Below, one piece after another: positions 42,101-50,639 of a DNA stretch of 64,000 bases. Made by a program: the position numbers and the translations under genes. The stretch's first letter is position 1. The number at the start of each line of letters is the position of its first letter. The notes beneath the pieces were generated by a model. It ran no database searches, was not told where the DNA came from, and was given only the letters and a program-made list of their open reading frames with translations. The stretch comes from CAUZIZ01 sp965219005 (GTDB lineage Bacteria > Acidobacteriota > UBA6911 > RPQK01 > JAJDTT01), in assembly GCA_965219005.1 (NCBI GenBank), contig CBDCMS010000003.1, positions 2,666,001-2,730,000 of the forward strand. The letters are read 5' to 3'.

Positions 42101-42689
42101 AAGACTGATCGACGGCGGTTGGTTCTCGACCACGCCGCTGCGCTTGAACCAGATCTCGATCAGTATCGAGTTGGAGTCGTTGAAGATGGTTCCCGGATCG
42201 GTGGCATCGGCGCCCAGGCTCACCCGCGCCACCAGCGGCAGACGCAGGTTGCGGGGCAGCAGCTTCCAGCTCAGGACCGTCAGCGAGGGCTTGGGTCCGT
42301 TACAGCCTACGCAGAAAACTCCCAGCGACCGCGGGTAGGTGACCGGAAAGGTCGTCTGTGGATTGACTCCGTTGACTTGACTGGAGCCGGGCAGCCAGTC
42401 GGGATTGATCCGGTCCCCGATCCGTAACGAGATCGCGTCGGCCTCTTCCAACAGGATCGGCTTGTCGTAACTGCCGAACCTCCCTGCCGGGACTCCCCAC
42501 CGTCCTCCGGTATACCCCGGTACCACCGAGAGCACCCCGTCCGGCGTGATCACCTGGACGTTCGGCCGCGGTTGATCCGCATACACCATCGTCCCCAGCG
42601 ATCCCAGTAACATCGCTATCCATACCATCGCTCCATGTCGCTTATCTCTTGACACTATGCTTCTCCCTTATCGCCTGTTCCGCAGGCTC
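39124..42689 (-). repeat. 3,566-bp duplication, copy B (inverted relative to copy A)
   Basis: Reverse complement of 21123-24688 with the same length. At the left the shared sequence ends at GAGCGAA; at the right it ends at CGCAGGCTC. Beyond the right edge the sequence remains recognisably homologous to the region beyond copy A but diverged; beyond the left edge (DUF5519 gene side versus hflX side) it is unrelated. Confidence 0.93.
39251..42655 (-). CDS. Secreted multi-PKD/cadherin-like repeat protein, copy B
   Basis: Encodes the same 1,134 amino acids as copy A, including signal peptide, the five Ig/PKD-like repeats and the three C-terminal beta modules. All alternative-frame stretches are also identical, so there are no silent differences that I can find. 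Start is the same GTG with AGGGAG. Both copies keep an intact frame and near-identical ribosome-binding sites, so both could be expressed; they differ in promoter region. Confidence 0.85.
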   Translation of the reverse strand: MSRDKRHGAMVWIAMLLGSLGTMVYADQPRPNVQVITPDGVLSVVPGYTGGRWGVPAGRFGSYDKPILLEEADAISLRIGDRINPDWLPGSSQVNGVNPQTTFPVTYPRSLGVFCVGCNGPKPSLTVLSWKLLPRNLRLPLVARVSLGADATDPGTIFNDSNSILIEIWFKRSGVVENQPPSISLSDNQTVGLGQTVYLRATVIDPNQDPTTVTWSQLATSTTPSVHLNSSSSLRPSFVAPSQETTLKFQCCASDQKAPPVCAQTTVYVREDEQPFGDDDDDDSEPEIDCNQEGNQPAIAQGPSDRTVEEGDRVHLTGSGHDPDRSTSGQGFTGVSFSWTVVEGAGVLTTSRLSISQGNGSSTASFTVPAVSEDKTLVLRFSAFDPLGCGSHDQVRVFIRASNQKPEADAGRDQQVMETEQVTLYGSGSDPDGDRLTYHWSQRSGPSVELLQGAGGQNHFVAPRVEQRTELQFRLVVDDGNGGEDSDEVQITVQDNRPPELDRLVPQTVALGETVTLVASAHDPDGDELTYAWSQHRGPRVSLSSHQGPRVSFTAPEEGEDAELVFEVVVTDPYEGQDDGEVQVTVEGNEPPVVETLETQEVSSGETVTLQATAYDPDGDELTYDWSQDSGPTVRLVPSDQAEVNFEAPTVEEKTELVLTLSVSDGLSTVDRRALIQVKPIRRNSIVLPTGARTQHKQFKDTYIGVAIVNLSPSDNEITLLGRDSDGNEQLNQQLQRLEGQGQDAFLTDELVGANGELSSLVASGDRGLIQGFFMMGDYNQRRLDGVGGTSQAATTLYFPLARQRGDEEATLLFLFNDATEPDPAVLLRLCATDGTLLQETPVAIAAQGSIVGTLSDLFGAGIAIDEGYVQVQSSLPLRGFEFLAGSEDFSSMTAQVGTQTRRLVVPHLFVDNQGGDTEIRLINVGDTEALVEIQARDDRSRLQGTAQITIAPKELFVGGARELLGLDPTGLINQQAITGHLKLDVSAGKLGPFQRAATLVGVTSFIGNGGKFRSTLPMIQAGQKETLLLQVAQSETLRMFTGLAILNCEERATEVRVQAFSETGVQTAERTVLLEPGHRLVDVLDGPSLFGLGFEQVKGHLRIVSEEPVLVFALFGDFDSQFLSSIEGQAPIQ

Positions 42690-43455
42690 TAGCCCAGATT
42701 TGAGGTTCCCGAATCGTCCAAGTGCAGCCGGCGCCCGGACCCTTCTGGAGGAAGTCTCCTCAGAAGCGGCCTCACAGCAGATCCGGGGAGTCGGGTTCCG
42801 GTCCGGAATTGCTTGCTGTTTCCCTCGACGGGGGACAGTCGTTGGCTCTGAAGGGGGGTACTCGCGCTTGCCAGCAACGAAGGGGAATGACCCGAAAGCT
42901 CGGATGTAAGCAACGCTCCTCCAGAATTAGTTCTTCAACAGAGGAGCCGTTTCCTTGGTGAGAATGTCACGAAACGAAAACGTTTGAAATGTGCCCGTCG
43001 TTCCGTCAGCCGAAAGTCTTCGGCCTCAGCTCTCGAGCGTGTCTCCGTCCTCTGTAGGATCCGATCCTGGCAAGACCGTCCAAAAACGAAGCTCAGTCTA
43101 GCACTGCGAACCAGCTATTCCCGGTGAGCGCGGTCACAGTCCGCGTTTTGCTCTCTGTTCCGAACTCAAGCAGTAGGCCATTTCGGGTCCTGGCAAGTTC
43201 GTTGGGTCCGCCGGGGACAGGCCCAAGTCGAGGATTTCGGGATTGAGGAGTGTCCGAAGATGGCGGGAAGATTGAGATGCGAGAACGTGAAGTTATCTTT
43301 GCACGAACCCTAAGAGCGCTTTGTCTACGATTTACACTGAGACGACTTCAACTGGAGCTATACTAGGGTCCGGAATTCAACGAAGCAGAATTGGGGGATC
43401 AGACGCTTTGGGATCAGACGAAACTAAACGCAGCAACATAGGTCCAGGTGCGGAG
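42690..43455. promoter_or_regulatory. Long divergent intergenic region (copy B gene / galU-like gene)
   Basis: On the minus strand 43150-42690 is the diverged counterpart of the region upstream of copy A (shared TAGACTGAGCTTCGTTTTTG, CTGGAGGAGCG, GGGTCATTCC) with about 100 extra bases next to the duplication edge. 43150-43455 leads to the galU-like gene; an open frame runs from TTG 43321 but its first 45 codons do not look like protein of this family. No gene is supported here. Confidence 0.55.
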
Positions 43456-44337
43456 GTGAAGATCGCCGTCGTCCCCGTGGCTGGCCTGGGTACTCGATTG
43501 CTTCCAGCCACGAAGTCTCAACCGAAAGAGATGCTTCCGGTAGCCAAGAAGCCGGTAGTTCAGTACGTGACCGAGGAGCTTGAAGCCAACGGCATCGAAC
43601 AGATCCTCTTCATTACTGGCAAGAGCAAGACATCTATTGAGAACCACTTCGATTTTGACCATGAGCTGATCCGGGGCCTCCGAGAAAGTGGCAAGGAGGA
43701 GCTCCTGGCCGAGCTCGAATTCGAACGCATGGGAGTTCGGTTTTTCTTTACCCGACAACGACGGCAGCGTGGACTCGGAGATGCGATTGGTTGTGCGCAA
43801 TACTTTACCGCCGACCATCCCTTCGTAGTGGCTTTGGGTGATAGCATCATGGGACTGGAGCAGCCGTCTCGAGTCGTCAGCCAGATGCTCGCCGTCTATC
43901 GGGAGCATCCGGGTTCGAGTGTGATTGCGGTAGAGGAGGTTCCCCTCAGCCGGGTGTCGCGCTACGGAATCGTTCATCCGGGCAGTGAGGGAGAGGCCTT
44001 TCCCATTCAGGCCTTGATCGAAAAACCCTCGCCGGAGAAGGCTCCCAGCAACCTGGCAATCGCGGGCCGATATGTCTTGTCGCCTTCTATCTACGACGCA
44101 CTTGCTGAGACCTCTCCCGACAGTGGGGGAGAAGTTCAGCTCACACATGCGATCCAACGGCTCCTGGAACTTGGGCAACCGGTGATTGGAGTGCGTCTGT
44201 CGGAGAAGGAAAAACGGTATGACATTGGAAATTTCCAGAGCTACTTCGAAGCTTTCCTGGACTTCGCCCTTGCCGACGAAAAGTTGGGCCCAGATCTCAG
44301 ACAAAGATTAGTCGAGCGACTAAGTGAAGATCGTTAA
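43456..44337 (+). CDS. galU: UTP-glucose-1-phosphate uridylyltransferase (GalU-like)
   Basis: A 293-aa nucleotidyltransferase starting at GTG in VKIAVVPVAGLGTRLLPATK, the GalU N-terminus with the nucleotide-binding GxGTR motif; KEMLPVAKKPVVQYVTEE, RGLGDAIGCA, GDSIMG and EKPSPEKAPSNLAIAGRYVL complete the pattern. It makes UDP-sugar from UTP and sugar-1-phosphate. The open frame extends upstream to 43321, but without family similarity. Its end overlaps the next gene by 14 bp, a sugar-kinase resembling glucuronokinase, so it may act as a UDP-sugar pyrophosphorylase on glucuronate-1-phosphate. Confidence 0.92.
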   Translation: MKIAVVPVAGLGTRLLPATKSQPKEMLPVAKKPVVQYVTEELEANGIEQILFITGKSKTSIENHFDFDHELIRGLRESGKEELLAELEFERMGVRFFFTRQRRQRGLGDAIGCAQYFTADHPFVVALGDSIMGLEQPSRVVSQMLAVYREHPGSSVIAVEEVPLSRVSRYGIVHPGSEGEAFPIQALIEKPSPEKAPSNLAIAGRYVLSPSIYDALAETSPDSGGEVQLTHAIQRLLELGQPVIGVRLSEKEKRYDIGNFQSYFEAFLDFALADEKLGPDLRQRLVERLSEDR

Positions 44338-45322
44338 GACCACCGCCTACGCCCGAGCCGGACTGCTGGGAAATCCCTCAGATGGGTTCTTCGGAAAGAC
44401 TCTTTCTGTGACGTTGAAGAATTTTGCGGCTCGAGTGGTGCTCTACGAGTGGCCCGAATTGGAGATCATTCTGAGTCGCCAGGATCGCTGCCAGTTCGAG
44501 CGAATCGAGGACCTGGCTGAGGATGTTCGGTTGAACGGGCTGTACGGTGGTCTCCGGCTGGTGAAGGCGGCAATCAAGGTTTTTTCGGAATATTGCACCG
44601 AGAACAGCATACCCCTGTCGGGAGAGAATTTCTCGCTGCGCTATGACACTGATATCCCAAGACAAGTCGGTTTGGCGGGATCGAGCGCCATCATTACCGC
44701 AGTCGTACGCGCTCTGTCGGAGTTCTACTCTGTGTCCATTTCCAAGCAGATTCAGGCCTGCCTGATTCTACAGACGGAGATCCAGGAGCTGGGGATTGAT
44801 GCCGGCCTCCAGGATCGAGTGTGCCAGGTATACGAAGGTCTGGTTTATATGGACTTCGACCGAGACTTCATGGGTCGGCACGGACATGGGATTTACGAAG
44901 TCCTGGATGTTGAGATGCTACCCCCTCTCTATCTGGCCTACAGAAATGACTTGAGCCAGGTCTCTGGACTCTACCACGGCGGTTTACGCGGCAGGTGGGA
45001 AGAGGGCGACCCGGAGGTCCACGCGGCCATGAGGACCTTCGCAGAGCTGGCTGAACAAGGAAAGCAAGCCTTGCTGGAGGCGAACTATGACAGGCTGACT
45101 GAGCTCTTCGACGAGAATTTCGATACCCGTCGGCGGCTGTCGCGTCTGGATCCGCGGGGAGTAGAAATGGTTCAGATTGCGCGTTCGCTGGGATTGTGTG
45201 CCAAGTATGCAGGATCGGGAGGCTCTATCGTCGGTATCTGTCCCACCGAAGCACAATTCGCGAGTTTGAGGGAGCGATTCGCAGAGAGCGACTGCGTCCT
45301 AATTCGTCCGCTGGTGGCTTGA
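44324..45322 (+). CDS. GHMP-family sugar kinase resembling plant glucuronokinase
   Basis: A 332-aa GHMP kinase. The order of conserved stretches follows plant glucuronokinase closely: ARAGLLGNPSDGFFGKTLS, LYGGLRLVKAAIKVFSEYC, FSLRYDTDIPRQVGLAGSSA (the ATP loop), ELGIDAGLQDRVCQVYEGLV, MDFDRDFMGRHGHGIYE, RWEEGDPEV and KYAGSGGSIVGICP. Expected reaction: D-glucuronate plus ATP to glucuronate-1-phosphate. GTG start inside the 3' end of the galU-like gene (14-bp overlap) implies coupling, and supports a two-step route to UDP-glucuronate. Other C1 sugar kinases (galacturonokinase, fucokinase-like) remain possible. Confidence 0.85.
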   Translation: MKIVKTTAYARAGLLGNPSDGFFGKTLSVTLKNFAARVVLYEWPELEIILSRQDRCQFERIEDLAEDVRLNGLYGGLRLVKAAIKVFSEYCTENSIPLSGENFSLRYDTDIPRQVGLAGSSAIITAVVRALSEFYSVSISKQIQACLILQTEIQELGIDAGLQDRVCQVYEGLVYMDFDRDFMGRHGHGIYEVLDVEMLPPLYLAYRNDLSQVSGLYHGGLRGRWEEGDPEVHAAMRTFAELAEQGKQALLEANYDRLTELFDENFDTRRRLSRLDPRGVEMVQIARSLGLCAKYAGSGGSIVGICPTEAQFASLRERFAESDCVLIRPLVA

Positions 45323-45354
45323 TGGATCACGGCTCGGTCAGCCCAAGGTTGGGA

Positions 45355-45415
45355 GTAGTAGGATGGGCACTTCCTACCCGTCGCTGTTGTTGACGGGCAA
45401 GAGTACCGATCCTAC
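45355..45415. terminator. Hairpin(s) between convergent genes
   Basis: CCCGTC (45377-45382) pairs with GACGGG (45392-45397), inside a longer imperfect pairing of GTAGGATGGGCA with the region around CGATCCTACC. Placement between the stop of the kinase and the stop of the convergent AIM24 gene suggests a bidirectional terminator; there is no T-run. Confidence 0.4.
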
Positions 45416-45430
45416 CCGGGGACAGCCTGA

Positions 45431-46420
45431 CTAGTCTCCATCGATCAGGTTGCCCAGTCCTCCTAGGATCGAGCCTTCGCCCTGGCTCCCGCCCTTTTGC
45501 GGAGCCGCCGCCAACATCCTGCCCGCCAGGCGCGAGAAGGGAAGGGATTGCATCCAGATCTTGCCGGGCCCCTGCAGAACTGCGTAGAACAATCCCTCAC
45601 CGCCGAACAGGCTCGACTTGATTCCACCGACCTGCTGAATGTCGAAGTTCACGCTGTCTTGGAAGGCGACCACGCAGCCCGTGTCGACATGAAGTGTTTC
45701 TCCGGCCTCCAGGATACGTTCCACCACGGTTCCTCCGGCGTGGACGAAGCAGAGGCCATCCCCCTCGAGCTTCTGCATGATGAAGCCCTCGCCGCCGAAG
45801 AGTCCCGTCAGAATCTTACGCTGAAAGTAGATCCCAATGCTGACCCCTTTTGCGGCACAGAGAAAACTATCTTTTTGACAGATCAAGCGGCCCCCCACAT
45901 CGGGAAGGTGCACTGGGAGGATATTGCCGGGATAAGGCGCCCCGAAGGAGACATGAGCCTTGCCCGCAGAGCCTGTGTGAGAAAAGACCGTCATGAAGAG
46001 GCTCTCTCCGGTGAGCAGTCGCTTTCCGGCTCCCACCAGCTTGTCCATGAAACCTCCGCTACTAGACGCAGCAGATGCATCACCGAAGACGGTCTCCATT
46101 TGAACGACTGCGTCTTTGTACATCATGGCGCCGGCTTCTGCGACGGCACTCTCGCCCGGGTCGAGCTCGACCTCAACGAACTGCATTTCCTGTCCGATGA
46201 TCTTGTAGTCGATCACATCGGCTCCACCAACTCCGCCCGACGGAGGCGTCGGAGTTGGTACAGAGGCCCCCAACTCGGGTATCTGAGTGATGGGCTGCCA
46301 GTCCCCCTGCCCTTCTCGCCAGGCATGCCCGTTGGGATTGGACTGAGCCTGTCTCTGCGCCTCGGTCAGATCAAAGGGTCCACTTTGATTACCGCCATAA
46401 CTTAAAAACCACTGACTCAT
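45431..46420 (-). CDS. GYF_2 domain plus AIM24/TIGR00266 family protein
   Basis: Starting at MSQWFLSYGG, the first 50 residues are a GYF_2 (DUF4339) domain (WFLSYGGNQSGPFDL, WREGQGDWQPI). A Pro/Gly linker (PTPTPPSGGVGG) leads to an AIM24/TIGR00266 beta domain: VEVELDPGESAVAEAGAMMY, FGGEGFIMQKLEGDG, FVHAGGTVVERILEAGETL, VGGIKSSLFGGEGLF. AIM24 is mitochondrial in yeast; bacterial homologues are of unknown function, possibly membrane-associated. An in-frame ATG eight codons upstream is less well placed. Confidence 0.9.
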   Translation of the reverse strand: MSQWFLSYGGNQSGPFDLTEAQRQAQSNPNGHAWREGQGDWQPITQIPELGASVPTPTPPSGGVGGADVIDYKIIGQEMQFVEVELDPGESAVAEAGAMMYKDAVVQMETVFGDASAASSSGGFMDKLVGAGKRLLTGESLFMTVFSHTGSAGKAHVSFGAPYPGNILPVHLPDVGGRLICQKDSFLCAAKGVSIGIYFQRKILTGLFGGEGFIMQKLEGDGLCFVHAGGTVVERILEAGETLHVDTGCVVAFQDSVNFDIQQVGGIKSSLFGGEGLFYAVLQGPGKIWMQSLPFSRLAGRMLAAAPQKGGSQGEGSILGGLGNLIDGD

Positions 46421-46700
46421 TTCCTTGCTCCCTTCGCTTGTCAAGCCTCAGACGATGGACGAAAACCCCATACCGTATTTACGTTCCAGTGTACTTAGTG
46501 TTGTGTCCTGGAAATTCACCACATAATTCTGCGGACCTGAACGCCGTCTGCTGTGTTGCGCTTCCTCGAAAGAGCACTTGGTATCCTGGGACCTATTCTA
46601 ACCTGCCTCGACTGTGTGCGAAACTGGGCGGTGAGGACGGACTCAGGAGTCTCGGCTGATTTCTGCTAACATTCGGCCTTTACAGACATCTAAGAAATCG

Positions 46701-49700
46701 ATGCGACGGCTCCTCAAGATCGCGACAGCGGTTCTGCTTCTCTCCTCTCTCACTCTGGGCCTTCTTCTCATTGTCTTTCTCGACAGCGGCTTTCTGGATG
46801 AATGGGCTAGGAACGAAGTCATTGCCGAGCTGGAAGGGCGTTTCCCCGTTCATGTCGACCTGGAGGCCCTTCGTTTGAAGCTCTGGCAGGGCACCCTGGA
46901 GCTGGAGGGACTCAATGTTTCGGATTCTCAAGATCCCGAATCGGAACCGGCTATTGAAATCGATCTCGTCCGTCTGGGTTTTTCCGTCAGCCGCTACTTT
47001 TCACCGACTCTGTTGGTAGATCGAATTTCTCTAGAGTCGCCCCGCCTACGAGTGGAGCAGGATTCCAACGGTAGACTCAACCTATCCAACATGCTTGCCC
47101 CCTCCCCCCTGGAGCCGGTCTTGGAACGTCCCCTCCTGGTTCGAGTTCAGGTCGGGGAGTTGTCAATTGAGAACGGGCTTCTACTCTTTGAGAATCGGCC
47201 CTTTCGGTTGGACTCGGCCGAAGGGAGTCTGAGCGCTCATGCACGTTTTCTCCCAAACGGGGAAACGATTGGGAACTTTGCTTTGGAAAGTCTTGACCTT
47301 GCCATAGGTGGATTCACCTTCCCCCGGGTCACGATGTCATCCGATTTCGAGATTAGGGATCAGACTTTGCAAATCTCTGACTTCGAGCTGAGCTCGTCCG
47401 TCCTCTCCGCCAAGGTCGCAGGCAAGGTGGAAGGCTGGGCTGAACTGGACGGCCAATTCGACGTCGATGCAAGCGTAGAGCTGCCTCACCTCAGAAATCC
47501 GGACTTGTCGCCCTACTTTCAGCAGGGTCGAATCGATTTTAGCGGGAAGCTCACGGGGAGACCGGAGAGCTTTGTCCTCCGAGGTGAACTGTCTTCCGCC
47601 CGACTCCGGTTCCAGGACCTTCCTCTTGGCGACTTGCATGGCGAGATCGCCCTCACCAATGATGGGCTGTCTCTAGAAAAGGTCAGGGTCGGCTGCCTGG
47701 GCGGACTCATGGAGGCCAAGGGAGTGCTGAGTTGGGAAGAGGCCCAGCGGTCCCAGCTCGCCTTGGCTGGGACGGCCATAGGGATACGGCCCTTCTTGGC
47801 GGTTCTCGGATGGGAATCCGTCGAGGTACGGGGTCTCGTGGATGTTCGGAGTCAACTAACGTGGCCAGGACTCAACTGGCAAGAGTGGGAGGGGCGAGGA
47901 CAGACGACCTATCGGGGTAGTTTCCAGTCGGCACCGGAGGAGACTGGATCTCAGGCCAAGGCGCTTCCCTTCGAGGGCAGTTGCGATCTCAGCAGCGGCA
48001 AGGAAGTCCTTCAATTGGCTCACGGGATGTTTCGAACGGATCAGTCGAGCCTGGCGTATAGCGGTCAGATCGGTCTTGGCGGACTCTATGATCTGGATCT
48101 GGACCTGTCATCCAGTGAGGGTCAAGAGCTCCAAGGTGCGGCCCGGGCCAATGGCTTGCTGCTCCCGGAGACTGTGGAGATCTATCCGTTCGCACTGCGC
48201 GGGCGGTCGCTCTTCAGAGGAAAACTAGGCGGATCCAGCCACCATTTTTCGCTCCAGGGCCGAGCTGAAGTAGAGCAGGTCGACTTTCGGGGACATCGGC
48301 TCGGAGCGTTCTCCGGGCAAATAGACATAGGTCACGATCTGGTCCGTCTCGAAGAAGCGGAGTTTCGAGATTCTTCGTATCGCCTCGGGTTTTCGCTGGC
48401 ACTACCGGTTGATGTTGAAGATCTAGAGGGTCTCGAGGCTCGGGCGCGTCTGGACAAGGTTCCGATCGAGCGATTTCTTCCCATGGCAGGTCTTTCCCTA
48501 CCTCTGGAAGGTCGAGTCTCAGGTGAAGCCCAGGTGAAGGGCCTGGCAGCCGGTGCCTACACGGCCAGCGCCGCCCTGCAAGGGGAGGCGGTGGAAGCCT
48601 ACGGAGAGTTGGTGGATCACTACAGCGGAAAGCTGGAATTCCAAGACGGGACACTCAGGGTCCAAGGTCTGAACGCGTCAGTTTCCGGAGGACGGATTTC
48701 TGGCAGCTTTGGGGTCGACCTCGAGAGCCGAGAGTATTCGGTTTCTGCGCAACTTGAGCGCCTGAAACTGGAGAGGCTGCATCTGCTTCAGGGGCAAACT
48801 CCTGTTCGGGGAGAGCTGTCCCTGTCGCTAGAGGGACAAGGAAGATTCGATTCCCCGGCTTTCCAGCTCGATGCCAGCTCATCTCTGGTCCAGATCGGGG
48901 ACTTTACCCTCGAAGACATCCATCTCGAAGCCGATGGCAAAGGAAAGAGGGCCTCGATCAGGCTGGCCCACCGCTTCGCCGACAACCCTTTTCTATTCGA
49001 GGGGACGGTGGGGCTTCTTGCTCCTCATCCACTGGATCTTTCTCTCTATCTTGAGAAGATTCCGATAGGGCCCTATCTGACCCTCCTGGGCTACAGCTCG
49101 GGGCAGTTCAAGGGGGTGGTTTCCGGCAAGGCCCGGTGTACCGGACCCCTCCTGGAGCCCGCTAAGATCCAGGGTGAGGGAAGCTTTTCCGAGATTGAAC
49201 TTACCCTGTCAGGGCATCGGCTCGAAAACAGCAGTCCTCTCAGACTGGTTTACCAGGAAGAGACGTTGAGGATTGATCCTTTAAGCCTGTCCGGCTCAGG
49301 AACACAACTGAATCTGTCGGGTTCGGTTGGACTGGCCGAATCCCCAACCATCGATCTGAGGCTTGATGGGCAGGCGAATCTCCTCATCTTGAACAGCTTT
49401 CTCGACAGCGGTGCTACTTCAGGCCAACTGCGACTGGACAGCCTTTCCGTTTCGGGTCCGTGGCAAGACCCGCGAATTGTCGGTGAGGCCAGCCTGCGCG
49501 ACGGTTTCCTCTCCCATCCCGAAGTGCCAAGCACGGTTTACGATGCGGAAGGCAAGGTGAAATTCACCTCCAAGCAGATCTCAATCGATGAGTTCTCGGC
49601 CTCGACGCCCTATGGAAGGGTCAGCGCCGAAGGCGGTATCTTCGTTGGGGGACTCACGCCGACTCGTTGGCAAGTCAATGTTTTTGGATCCAATCTGCAG

Positions 49701-50639
49701 GTCCCGTATCCCCAGGATGTGGTTTCGACAATCGACCTGGATCTTGACCTCTTGAAGGCCGAAGGTTCCCAGTTGGTAACCGGAGTAGTCTACGTTCGCG
49801 AGTCAGAATATACGAAGGCCTTGTCGCTTCCACAGCTGTTTCTTGCTTATGCCGAAAGCCAGATTCCACCGACTCCGAGCCTGGGAGGCGAGATCCTGTT
49901 GGAGATCGAAGTTGAAGCCTATCAGAGTCTTCGAGTCAGGAATCGCATTGCCGATGTAACCGGAAGCGGTGATTTCACCATCCGTGGGACCGCCCAGAGG
50001 CCGGTGATTCTGGGCACGATTACCTTGGACGAAGGGACCCTTTCGTTAGAGAACAACCGGTATGAGATCACGCGAGGTACTATCAACTTCAGCAATCCTC
50101 GCAGTACTACCCCGGTGGTCAACTTCGAAGCGACCACGGATGTGCGTGAGTTTACGGTAACGGTTGTTGCCAGGGGATCTCTTGATAAGCTGAACCTGTC
50201 TTTTCGATCCGATCCGCCTCTTCCAGCGTCCAGCATCGTTTCGCTTCTTGCCATTGGTCAGACGCAGGAGGAGATTTTTGGTACACGGGGGGCAGCACAG
50301 GATCAACTGGGGACCCTTGCCGTCTACGGAGCTGGGGCTCTCCTCAGCAAAAGTCTCGGGGAGCAACTGGAGGCTCAAACCAGCCGCCTCTTCGGATTTG
50401 AAAGGTTCTCAATCGATCCCTTCCTTTTCGGTCGTGAGCGCGACCCGGGAGCACGCATCACCCTTGGAAAGCAGCTCACCAGAGACCTGGCAGTGACCTA
50501 CAGCACGAACTTGAGCAACGATCAGCAAGGTCAGGTAGTGGTCATCGAGTATCGACTGACCGACTGGATGACCGCGGCTGGTACTCGAGAACAAGACGGA
50601 TCAATTGCCGTCGACGTCAAGCTGAAGAAGAGATTTTGA
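46701..50639 (+). CDS. tamB: TamB / DUF490 (AsmA-like) envelope protein
   Basis: A 1,312-aa protein with a single N-terminal membrane anchor (IATAVLLLSSLTLGLLLIVFL) and a long repetitive beta region characteristic of AsmA/TamB lipid-bridge proteins (VDRISLESPRLRVEQDSNGRLNL-like N-terminal AsmA motif, in part). The C-terminal DUF490 domain (about 1000-1312) contains ITLDEGTLSLENNRYEITRG, LSFRSDPPLPASSIVSLLAIG and RVEDRLTDWMT-type YRLTDWMTAAGTREQ. Its gene overlaps the Omp85 gene by four bases, the usual TamA/TamB pairing. It probably spans the periplasm, moving phospholipid or assisting outer-membrane protein insertion. Confidence 0.92.
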   Translation: MRRLLKIATAVLLLSSLTLGLLLIVFLDSGFLDEWARNEVIAELEGRFPVHVDLEALRLKLWQGTLELEGLNVSDSQDPESEPAIEIDLVRLGFSVSRYFSPTLLVDRISLESPRLRVEQDSNGRLNLSNMLAPSPLEPVLERPLLVRVQVGELSIENGLLLFENRPFRLDSAEGSLSAHARFLPNGETIGNFALESLDLAIGGFTFPRVTMSSDFEIRDQTLQISDFELSSSVLSAKVAGKVEGWAELDGQFDVDASVELPHLRNPDLSPYFQQGRIDFSGKLTGRPESFVLRGELSSARLRFQDLPLGDLHGEIALTNDGLSLEKVRVGCLGGLMEAKGVLSWEEAQRSQLALAGTAIGIRPFLAVLGWESVEVRGLVDVRSQLTWPGLNWQEWEGRGQTTYRGSFQSAPEETGSQAKALPFEGSCDLSSGKEVLQLAHGMFRTDQSSLAYSGQIGLGGLYDLDLDLSSSEGQELQGAARANGLLLPETVEIYPFALRGRSLFRGKLGGSSHHFSLQGRAEVEQVDFRGHRLGAFSGQIDIGHDLVRLEEAEFRDSSYRLGFSLALPVDVEDLEGLEARARLDKVPIERFLPMAGLSLPLEGRVSGEAQVKGLAAGAYTASAALQGEAVEAYGELVDHYSGKLEFQDGTLRVQGLNASVSGGRISGSFGVDLESREYSVSAQLERLKLERLHLLQGQTPVRGELSLSLEGQGRFDSPAFQLDASSSLVQIGDFTLEDIHLEADGKGKRASIRLAHRFADNPFLFEGTVGLLAPHPLDLSLYLEKIPIGPYLTLLGYSSGQFKGVVSGKARCTGPLLEPAKIQGEGSFSEIELTLSGHRLENSSPLRLVYQEETLRIDPLSLSGSGTQLNLSGSVGLAESPTIDLRLDGQANLLILNSFLDSGATSGQLRLDSLSVSGPWQDPRIVGEASLRDGFLSHPEVPSTVYDAEGKVKFTSKQISIDEFSASTPYGRVSAEGGIFVGGLTPTRWQVNVFGSNLQVPYPQDVVSTIDLDLDLLKAEGSQLVTGVVYVRESEYTKALSLPQLFLAYAESQIPPTPSLGGEILLEIEVEAYQSLRVRNRIADVTGSGDFTIRGTAQRPVILGTITLDEGTLSLENNRYEITRGTINFSNPRSTTPVVNFEATTDVREFTVTVVARGSLDKLNLSFRSDPPLPASSIVSLLAIGQTQEEIFGTRGAAQDQLGTLAVYGAGALLSKSLGEQLEAQTSRLFGFERFSIDPFLFGRERDPGARITLGKQLTRDLAVTYSTNLSNDQQGQVVVIEYRLTDWMTAAGTREQDGSIAVDVKLKKRF

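Noticed and set aside
43321..43455. 45-codon N-terminal extension of the galU-like gene
   Set aside because: Ser/Thr/Gly-rich and unlike any GalU N-terminus; the family starts at VKIAVVPVAG, so GTG 43456 was chosen.
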